From NCBI GenBank assembly GCA_000969725.1, contig JXSR01S008941.1: DNA of 26,747 nt; one strand, written 5' to 3'. Both the position numbers and the translations under genes were made by a program. The number at the start of each line of letters is the position of its first letter. Position 1 is the stretch's first letter. The stretch comes from Ophiothrix spiculata. Its lineage: Eukaryota; Echinodermata; Ophiuroidea; Amphilepidida; Ophiotrichidae. Shown piece after piece: positions 18,701 through 26,747 of this stretch. The notes beneath the pieces are model-generated. The model was not told the DNA's origin, did no database searches, and saw only the letters and a program-made list of their open reading frames with translations.

Positions 18701-20671
18701 ATTTAATCAATAATACAATGTTAGACAAATAAAAACAATATGAGGATTTTTTTCTAAGAATTGTTTTTGTGTTTGCTGATGGGCAACATTACAGACATGT
18801 TGTGTACCATTTAAAGATGAGCATAATGCGAGACTTCCGCTTTGACAAATTAAAAACATGTTAATGAGCATTATGTAATTATTAAGACAAAACCACAATC
18901 AAAAATCTTTGTATTAACATTGTAAAAGCTGTTTCGCTGAATTTGTCATTAAAATGATCATGAAAGATTCTCATGCCTTCAAAGATTGATCCCTCCTCTA
19001 CATGTGACTCGCACATTTATTTTTCTTCGCAGTATGAATGTAGGCTTTTTACGTTTGACGTAATTTACATTGAAAATGATTTTCAAAAATTGCAGATAAT
19101 ATCATGTTTGGTACCAGATTAATTCTACAAGTTTCCTCTATCAAAACATATGTCTATAGTTGCCATGCAAATCGTGGTTTTAAAGTTATAAGCATTTAAA
19201 AATGGGTAGTTAATTTTTGGACACCCTGTAGATAATTATCAGCTTTGTTTTTTTGTATACAATCGTCAATTATATTGCCTATCCAGAGCCTTTATATTGC
19301 TCGTAATCTTGTTCGTTTTTTTCAAAAAAGCATTGTGCTAACATGCTTTTAAAACAAGAATTTTCATTTCTAGAAATACTTCTTTAATTTATATACATTA
19401 ATTATATATACATTCGGCATTTTAGAATTTTAGAAAGGTCAGTTTGAATGAAAGAATTGATTCCTCTATTCCTTAATATACAAATTATATGAACACAAAT
19501 TGACCTGAAATATATCGGTATTTATTTATTTGATCAAGTAACAATAAATTCTATGCCCTACAGCTGGAACACTGTCTGCCAAAACGAATTGTATTTCACA
19601 AACTGATTAGACTAACTCTATTGTATACCTATGTCTTCTTTCCTGGAACCAAAATAGGATTCTTAAAAAACACTATTTTCAAAAAAAAAAAAAAAAAAGA
19701 CTTTGACCTTGAAAGACGATTCATATATTTTTCTGATTTACTATCAAAAAAGTAAATTAATTATACTTCATTTACCGATAACTTTCGTTAAAATCCAATA
19801 CATATCTTGAAAAATCTGCTTAGTAAAATACTAGAGTTTACTTTGTTGTGTACTGCATAATATTTAGGAGAAATAAGAAGATTAACTTGGCAGTGACAAT
19901 TTTTTTTCGTAACTCAGTGTCATTGTTGCAGTCGTGAAAGGCGACGAATTTAATGAAACATTCCTGAGGTTTTATTCCCGTGATTTATTGATGTTGTTAC
20001 CATATGTGTCTTGTAATTCCTTCAGTGTTTTGAATTTGTCAAACACGTTAAACAGGAATCATTCGTTTTGCTGACATTAAGCGAATACACTTTAATTATA
20101 CGTAAAAAAGAAAGAACCTATATGTTCGCCAAACAACAAATCAATAACACAGAAATCTCTGCAGTATAATGCAATTTTCTTGTAACTACTCCCTTTGGAA
20201 ATTGGTGGCAATATTTCAGAATATTTGTATTGTTATTGAAGACTGAAGTCGTTATGAATGCCATAAAGCAATACAAAAATTCTCAGGCGTCATTAATAGT
20301 TTTTCTGTCAGCATGTCGTCAAATTATAGGAAAGTAGGTAAATAGGATAAAAACACAAAGTAAAGAAATGTGTTCAAATGTAAAACAGCTAACTTTTTGA
20401 AGCATAAGATATTTTTCTTTAATCAAAGCTTTGAGAGACTACGTTCGAAAAGCATTTTACGCTTGATGTTGTCGGTCCCTTGTGAATCAGTACATCACGT
20501 ATTGTATTGGGAGTATATAAATTGTTTGTCACCGTTATAGAATCCACTGATAATTCAACTTGATGCTGTAAAAGTCATGTGCATCTTGTCAATACAGAGA
20601 CGTGTGTAGAATAAAATATAAATGTGAAAGTCAAGTACAAGACTATATGGTATCCTGTTCGTTAATAATCA
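18701..20671. other. AT-rich spacer with A-run
   Basis: An A18 run is near 19681-19698. A good acceptor-like CTTGTAATTCCTTCAG ends at 20025 and is followed by 48 open codons on the plus strand to a TAA at 20167-20169, without a recognised domain. The phrase TTTTTGGACACCCTGTAGAT near 19215 resembles ends of invertebrate mobile elements, but no partner end was found. Confidence 0.4.
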
Positions 20672-21468
20672 ACATCATCATCTTCTTCTTTTTCTTTCTT
20701 TCTTCTTTTTTTCTTCTTCTTCTCCTCCTTCTTCTTCTTCTTCTTCGTCGTCTTCTTCTTCTTCGTCGTCGTCGTCATCGTCTTCTTCTTCTTCACATCC
20801 TTCACCTTCACCTTCTTCTTCTTCTTCTTAGTCATCGTCTTCTTCTTCTTCACATCCTTCACCTTCACCTTCTTCTTCTTCTTCTTAGTCATCGTCTTCT
20901 TCTTCTTCACATCCTTCACCTTCACCTTCTTCTTCTTCTTCTTCTTGGTCATCGTCTTCTTCTTCTTCACATCCTTCACCTTCACCTTCTTCTTCTTCTT
21001 CTTCTTCTTCTTCTTCTTCTTCTTTGTCATCGTCTTCTTCTTCACATCCTTCACCTTCACCTTCTTCTTCTTCTTGGTCATCGTCTTCTTCTTCTTCACA
21101 TCCTTCACCTTAACCTTCTTCTTCTTTTTCTTCTTCTTCTCCTTCTTCACCTTCTTCTTCTTCTTCTTCATCATCTTCTTCTTATTGGTCATCGTCTTCT
21201 CCTTCTTCACATCCTTCACCTTCACCTTCACCTTCTTCTTCTTCTTCTTCTTCTTCTTCTTCTTCTTCACCTTCACCTTCTTCTTCTTCTTGGTCATCGT
21301 CTTCTTCTTCTTCACATTCTTCACCTTCTTCTTCTTCTTCGTCTTCTTCTTCTTCTTCTTGTTCTTCTTCTTCATCTTCATCTTCATATTCTTCACCTTC
21401 TTCTTCTTCTTCTTCTTTTTCGCATTCTTCCTCTTTGCATTCTTCTTCTTCGCATTCTTTTTCTTCAC
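20672..21468. repeat. Large TTC/GAA array with higher-order repeat
   Basis: About 800 bp are almost pure pyrimidine on the plus strand. Embedded in (TTC)n is a higher-order unit: TCATCGTC, TTC run, ACATCCTTCACCTTCACC, TTC run. The TCATCG anchors lie at 20775, 20832, 20889, 20949, 21027, 21075, 21189 and 21294, and every gap between them is a multiple of three. Frames of 308 and 190 codons (plus) and 268 codons (minus, mostly Lys) remain open only because the repeat is triplet-based. The two longest lack an ATG start, and none has a recognised domain. I do not call a gene. Confidence 0.92.
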
Positions 21469-22553
21469 AGTATCTTTGTCATCAAATTACTGCCAAAACC
21501 AGCTCAAACCAGTATAATCAATGTGTGACACTCAGTGGTTGGATACCTTCTGGGTGCATTACTTTAAACATTTTCCACAAAATTCCGCATTTGAGTATTA
21601 TAAACGTAGATAAATAATATTGTAGACACTGTGGAACTGCAGAATACGTTAATTTTGTGTATTTAATTTATCTGATGACACCATTTTCTTATTAGCCCCC
21701 CAGAACATATGTATTGTCATGGCATTATTCCACACTGCTCATTGCGATATGTGTTATTCCCTGTAATGTAAGTAGGGTGGCAAAATTCAATATGAATATG
21801 ATGAAGGGGAAAAGTCATATCTTTTTAGTAGTTGATTTCTGATTCTACTTGAATAATCATTGATAAATAAGGAATTAATGTTTATAGTTTATCATTATGA
21901 ATTATGGTATTTTTTACATCTTTGCGCACTTTATTTAAATATTATTCTATTACCTCTTATTTCCTCGGGTCCTTGAAAATAATATGGTGTCAATTTTGGC
22001 TAACCTGACACATGCATTCTTGCATGCATATGCATATGGTACATCTATTGCTATTCAGCTTGATTGTTTAACTCAACAGACACTCTTTGAATAAACATGA
22101 TAAAGCAGTCAGCGCCATGAAAGGCTCAATTATCTTGAAATATCACATAATCTAGTCACCACTAATAACAGCACTGATTTTGTCAACACTTTTTTTTGCT
22201 AAATGAATTATTTGCTATTCAAAACATTCAAAGATGTGTGTTAAACTTGGTTGAGAAACTTATATGGGAACTTTTGGCAAGTATATAGATTTTGTTAACA
22301 TTACTAATGACATTTGTTTTCTTGATCTTAGATATTTTTCTCGACATTTATGCCTTTGCATGCAACATTTTACTGACATTGTTTTTGGGATTATTGGCGA
22401 TTCTGAAAGTTGGTCGGTTGATCATTGTAGTGATAGTCATAACGAGTCTAGTTTAGAAATGAACTCATAATCACCTAGCAATCCAAAAAATGTTGTATCC
22501 GTCAATTTCACCCATAAGGAAATCATCTATATAACAGTACTGGGAAGTTTGCG

Positions 22554-22558
<5 letters not shown>
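21469..22558. other. Spacer after the TTC array
   Basis: No supported gene is seen. The 68-codon plus-strand frame at 22264-22470 begins with a real ATG but has no recognisable domain and no splice or promoter support. Confidence 0.4.
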
Positions 22559-22585
<27 letters not shown>

Positions 22586-22712
22586 CTCACATAACTTCAG
22601 GACCCCTGGCCTGATCTGGACCAAACTTGAAACATGAATATTAATTGGCCCCCTGAGTGTTCTAAGAGGAGTCCAGTCAAGGTCACCCGAGGTCCAAGGC
22701 CACTTCAGGTCA
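22559..22712 (-). repeat. (GTCT)n tailed dispersed repeat
   Basis: Six GTCT units (22559-22582) are followed by TCACATAACTTCAGGACC and a GC-richer stretch ending in an array of AGGTCA-like hexamers. Read on the minus strand it is a body ending in a (GACA)n tail, an arrangement common in short retroposons of marine invertebrates. The 5' limit and any TSD are unclear, so the class is inferred. Confidence 0.6.
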
Positions 22713-23165
22713 AATCTCAAAGCATTTGGTATTCAGAAAATATCGGTGGGACTGTATTTTATTGCTTTCACTGAATTGTTGTGAGAGAACGGCAAAAACA
22801 GCATTTTAAAAAGGAGAAAGAACTACCTCATTCAGCGGCATACATACAGTATTACTAAAACCAGGTCAGAATATATCTAATCCCAGAACTCTTTCAATTT
22901 ATATCTAGTTTGTCATATATTCATGGAAAATTCATTGCGTTTTAATACATCATAATTTTTGCTTTTATCTGTGCTGCCGGATTCAATCTCTATACATGTA
23001 TGAATTATTCCGGTAACATGGTTAGAATTTACGGTTACTTTTATCAAGCTGACTTTGCATTTCATTTCAATGTAAATACAACACGAAAGCAAATCATCAG
23101 TGATAATTGCAAAAACTAATAGTGATATACAAAGTCGGAAATAATTTCTTATTTATTCTATTGTA

Positions 23166-24054
23166 CACATACATTTCATCTTTATTATATTAAACGATTT
23201 ATACAGCCCGCCACCGCAGCAGTGTGGGTCGGCTCAATACGCCTCGCTGATTGGCTATTAAAATACAGGCCAATCTACATCCGGGAGTTTTTCGCTTAAC
23301 GCTATGTAAAACCAAATGCTATACGATTGGTTGAGGTTTGGCGTATTTTAGAAAAAGTAGAAAAATCAACAGATCAAAAAACTTAATTCATCCGATAGCA
23401 TATACTTCAAGCTTTAATGTGAAGTAATTTGTGAACGCATTCGATCAACATGAGATTTTACATGGCTGAGTGAAAAGCTGACTTGCGTAAAACTTTGACT
23501 TTCTACATCAATATCTCGTCACGAAATCGACATTGTATTATGGAATATATATCAAAATGTAGCTTATTTTGTCAAGATTACAATGATACCAACCTTTATG
23601 GGGTAAAACACAACTGTTTTTGAGAAACGCCGAAGCTGCGACAGGTTTTTCACGCTTTGCGATTCAGACCCGGTTTACATATGGCAGCTATTTATTATTA
23701 CCTCTAAAATCCACACTTAGAAACTCACAAAGGAGTAGCAGCCATATGTAGTATTTCCAAAAATGACTCTGAATGTTTATTTGATATACAATTACAATTA
23801 CCCCTATGCCAAACAACAAGGTCACTAGGCTTTTATTCAACATGAAAACGTTTTTATTACTTGTCGTAATTGATGATCAATAAAAGAATCAGAGGCTAAC
23901 TGCATGAACGATCTTGAGTGCTTGTTTTTTAAAACCTGTACCACAGAGTAACAGAGATGACATTAAGCTCAAAACAAGGCCCCAATCATAGCGTAGTATG
24001 TGGACTATAAAATATAGAGTGTGCTGAGCAGGAAATAAAGATGAAATGTATGTG
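23166..24054 (-). mobile_element. DNA transposon family E, copy B (889 bp, TGTA TSD)
   Basis: The ends CACATACATTTC and GAAATGTATGTG are perfect inverse copies over 12 bp and are flanked by TGTA (23162-23165 and 24055-24058). In reverse complement it matches copy A at both ends. The segment 23166-23685 corresponds to 5083-5174 plus 5561-5980 of copy A. The segment 24015-24054 corresponds to 3683-3722. The middle (about 23690-24010) is shorter than in copy A. It contains an inverted pair ACATATGGC..GCCATATGT at about 23677 and 23741. No transposase frame is present. Confidence 0.87.
23196..23256 (-). promoter_or_regulatory. TATA plus CCAAT block of family E copy B
   Basis: On the minus strand CCAAT (complement of 23250-23254) precedes TATAAA (complement of 23198-23203) by about 46 bp, as in copy A, and points outward through the element end at 23166. 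Activity is not shown. Confidence 0.33.
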
Positions 24055-24430
24055 TGTAATAATACTGGCATCAGTTGCATGTTTGATTGGTGATATAAAG
24101 TTAAAATGAATTTGAATATTTAACTTACAGCTAGGATTATCGTATATAGGTTAGAAAGTTGATGACTATCATAGTACAAACTGTGAGTGGAGATTACGTA
24201 TACATTTACCATATTTACATTAATATACCCTCCAAGCCAACACTGCTGAGCGGGGTTTTGTTTCTACGATGACCTCAAATTATATGACCGAATTCAATGC
24301 GTTATATAGTTGAATTTGTATATTTGCAAAATTGAACAATAAGACATTTGATTTCACGCCTCTCCTAAATGTTACCAATATTTAAAAGTATAATCCTTCA
24401 ACTTGCATTTCTCAAATTTAATTTAAATTC

Positions 24431-25778
24431 TCGATATGAGCAAATCGACCATGGTCACTTCAAAACATCTAACACTACCTTGAAACATCGATCAAACGAT
24501 TTATGGACTGTCTGTGAATTTCAGAATGTTTATTGGATATTATAACATAGGTTTATTATATCAACTGTGTTGAAGCATGCGAATAGATTTCCATGGCTGA
24601 AGATTTCTACTTGTAATTACACAATGCGTATTTGCAATACCCAATAGGGCAATTCCAAAGTAACGTTTGTGCCCGAAAAATTGAAAAATTTCACTTTTAA
24701 ATGGCTACATAACCTAGCATAAACATTATATCCACGAGTTTGTTGTTGATAACGGTGCTCACTGGTGAGTTCAAGACATGTAGATGTTTTAAAATTAAAT
24801 CAATTGCCAAAATCCTGAGTAAAGTTCATATAACGTTTGGTAACGTTTGTGACATCGCACGGAAATGGTTTTTTGCTCCAAATGACTTCAAAGTACAAAT
24901 TTTCTGACATGTTAGCGATCTTTTTATTGCGCTTTACACAGATGATGGGTAATGTATTTACAAATATTTCATAAAAATATTAGGAAATTCTATCGTCGGA
25001 ATTTCTTTTAATGTATTGTTTTGTGTGGTGACGTTTGGTAACGTTTGTGATATTTTTGAAATAAAACATGTGCTCATTCATGCACGGATAGAAACACTTT
25101 ACAATTTCTGATTGGAAAATACTTCTCACGTACCAAGTAACAAATATATGCAAATATATGACTGAAAAACCTGCTTATGTGGTCAAAAAAAACCCGATTT
25201 TTTGCTTGAACTTAACAAGGTTTCATTTTCTATGGAATGAGCCAATATCATTTGCCCTCACTAATAACACTCAAGCAGAAAAAAAAAAACCGCAATGATT
25301 ATTTCCACTAAAAGTGCAACACGCAAGCATTCCCGTTTTGCAAATTCAAGATTTTGACCGCACCTTGTTGCCCAAGGACATTCGTACAGTTTAGAGCAGA
25401 TGTAGACGCGCCTAAATCTGAAGTATTTTCAATTAAAAATAAAAGTAATTATGAAGGTAAAATATAAGATTGGTATCTAAAAAAACAAACACTTTCCTTT
25501 TGAAGCATTTATTTTGAGCACTATAATGTGATATATATTTACAATAACAAGGCAATGAAAATACAAAATCATTTATTTGAAACAAAGATGATTTTTAAAA
25601 TTGTATAGTTGTAACCGAGCTTTTCAACGCACTTAAAATAATTTATTGACACATATCTTCGTAAATCGGGAACATCGTCGTCTACGGGGTAGACCGATAT
25701 ATTGAATACAAAATCTCTACTATCTTTTACACGCTTAGAAAAAAATATCTACTCTCTTCTTTCTACTATTTTCTTTAG
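24431..25778. other. AT-rich spacer with repeated 20-mer
   Basis: ACGTTTGGTAACGTTTGTGA occurs exactly at 24833-24852 and 25031-25050, and the related CAAAGTAACGTTTGTG lies at 24656-24671. No gene is supported. Near 25765-25785 a pyrimidine tract, AG, AAG and GTAAGT lie together. Confidence 0.5.
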
Positions 25779-26579
25779 AAGGTAAGTTCTTCTCCACTGT
25801 ATTTGTTTGCTACATTGTCAAGGTTAAAAAAGGGAAATTTAAAGATAAATATTGGCCGTGTTTTTTAAATTTATTTTTCCGAATTCAACATCATAATTTA
25901 AAATAAAACATTTCAAATCAACACTTCAGAAATCTTAGCCACTAAAGCTTAATTGTAATTTGCTATTCAAATCAATTTTCTGTTCAAGGCTACTGTTGTT
26001 TTTCGCGAGCGAGACAGCGGAACGTCATGTTTACGGTAAGTTTTGCCTACTTACAAGTGTCAGAATATCACCATTTGTGGCGTACACATTAAAAAGAGTC
26101 TCTTGTTTATACCTCTGTTAGTAATGTCACGCTCATGACCAAGGCAAGGTTAAAATAGTGTCATCAGACTAGATCGAAAAAGTTGAATCTTTTGGCGCCG
26201 AAACCTCATATTTCACAACTATTGTGTTCTTTTAATGGCCCTGTTTTGGGAAATGGAATATTCTAAAAAGACTTGGGAGTAGGTATATCACTTCATTTCC
26301 TTTTCCCTTTAAAGTTCAATCTTACATTCCATCTTAAATACTAGCTCATTCTAGAGTGAAGAAGTTTATTTATATAAAATTTTTCTGAAAATTCCAATCA
26401 TCCAAAAGGGCTCGAAGTCAGAAAACAGTTTTACGTCGCTACAGGTTAACTTTTTGTCATTTCAAACATTTTTGCTGAAAATTTCTTATTATTATATTTA
26501 GAACGTATAATTTTGGTTAACCTCTCATTTTAAAGGAAATTTAATGATCTTTCTTATGGGGTACATTCCAAGGAAAGCA
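25779..26579. other. Spacer with two strong donor-like sites
   Basis: Donor-like AAG|GTAAGTTC is at 25782 and ACG|GTAAGTTT at 26036. The second follows an ATG at 26027-26029 in a locally GC-richer patch. No exon chain could be built, so no gene is called. Confidence 0.35.
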
Positions 26580-26628
26580 CTTATCTTTTATGAAATAGAG
26601 CCCTGGGCTCTATTTCATAAAAGATAAG
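26580..26628. repeat. 49-bp near-perfect palindrome
   Basis: Two perfect 24-bp arms (26580-26603 and 26605-26628) surround a single T. The arm ends in GGGCTCTATTTCATAAAAG, which looks like a transposon terminus. The right arm continues into a longer repeat and the left arm does not. Confidence 0.95.
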
Positions 26629-26747
26629 AATATTCCTAAGTTGGACTTAGGAACAGTTATCATTCCTAAGTCCTTAAAATCGTTCCTAAATATAAGAAAA
26701 TTCTTATCTTTAAGAACATTCTTAACTTCTGTTTCACTTAGGTATAA
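26605..26747 (+). mobile_element. Partial MITE-like repeat running off the window
   Basis: It starts with GGGCTCTATTTCATAAAAG and contains repeated, partly inverted words such as TTCCTAAGT, ACTTAGG and TTCTTATCTT. Words of this kind are common in foldback MITEs of invertebrates. The right end lies outside the window, so TIR and TSD cannot be checked. Confidence 0.5.

Larger units (their letters stand above)
22742..24430. repeat. Dispersed repeat family Y, long copy split by family E
   Basis: The first part (22742-23161 and 24059-24180) matches 10236-10690. The last part (24208-24430) matches 14675-14960. Family E copy B with its 4-bp duplications accounts for the interruption. This is the only copy here that joins both halves, so it best shows the extent of the family. 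No coding frame was recognised. The ends are not defined. Confidence 0.6.

Noticed and set aside
19215..19234. Possible transposon end TTTTTGGACACCCTGTAGAT
   Set aside because: No inverse partner or target duplication was found in the window.
20026..20166. 48 open codons after a good acceptor-like site
   Set aside because: It does not fit the phase-2 exit of the candidate exon at 16782, has no domain, and open runs of this length are expected by chance.
20602..21528. Long frames (308, 268 and 190 codons) over the TTC/GAA array
   Set aside because: They exist in several frames on both strands because the repeat is triplet-based. The two longest start at GTG and not ATG, and no frame shows a domain outside the low-complexity run.
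22264..22470. 68-codon ATG frame on the plus strand
   Set aside because: It looks mildly protein-like, but it has no recognisable domain, no splice or promoter context and a length expected by chance in this much AT-rich DNA.

Overview
This window is AT-rich, mostly non-coding animal nuclear DNA. It looks intergenic or deeply intronic, from an invertebrate. The signs are a decayed metazoan non-LTR retrotransposon, many non-autonomous DNA transposons with target-site duplications (TSDs), GT/AG splice-like signals, a tRNA-like sequence with Pol III A and B boxes, large microsatellites and a scaffold gap of Ns. The style of repeats fits a marine invertebrate such as an echinoderm or hemichordate, but the species cannot be fixed from this sequence. 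No bacterial-type gene or operon is present. Nearly all open frames are short and use non-ATG starts or are products of repeat composition.

Layout. Positions 1-3180 are AT-rich spacer with a (ACT)n run, a 27-bp tandem repeat, the first copy of a 261-bp foldback MITE (1479-1739) and a G-tract repeat. Positions 3182-3682 hold an exon-like open frame with a CX2C...CX2C pattern, followed by a scrambled duplication. Positions 3683-5980 are a DNA transposon copy (family E, TIR CACATAC, TSD GCTA) with a 377-bp MITE nested inside it. A second MITE copy lies at 7395-7655, a hAT-like element at 7995-8297 and a reverse-transcriptase fragment with its LINE 3' tail at 8640-9289. A recent 138-bp tandem duplication sits at 9973-10248. 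Positions 10236-10690 are the first part of a dispersed repeat family. A tRNA-like pseudogene lies at 12180-12270 on the minus strand. A hAT-like element containing the N gap covers 13439-13803. Two strong exon-like segments with matching phase lie at 15316-15358 and 16782-16830, with the third MITE copy and a 376-bp element with five GGTAATCC sites between them. An 0.8-kb TTC/GAA array covers 20672-21468. A (GTCT)n repeat with nuclear-receptor-like half-sites lies at 22559-22712. The second family E copy, inverted and shorter, is at 23166-24054. The window ends in a 49-bp near-perfect palindrome joined to another repeat.

The most useful feature is that the window dates and validates its own insertions. 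The duplicated segment at 3429 is the empty site of family E copy A. Family E copy B is the empty site of the nested 377-bp MITE. The repeat at 10236-10690 is a diverged empty site of family E copy B. These internal comparisons fix element ends and TSDs without outside data. No complete gene can be supported. If a host gene is present, the best candidates for its exons are the plus-strand segments at 3194-3371, 15316-15358 and 16782-16830, and these remain hypotheses.
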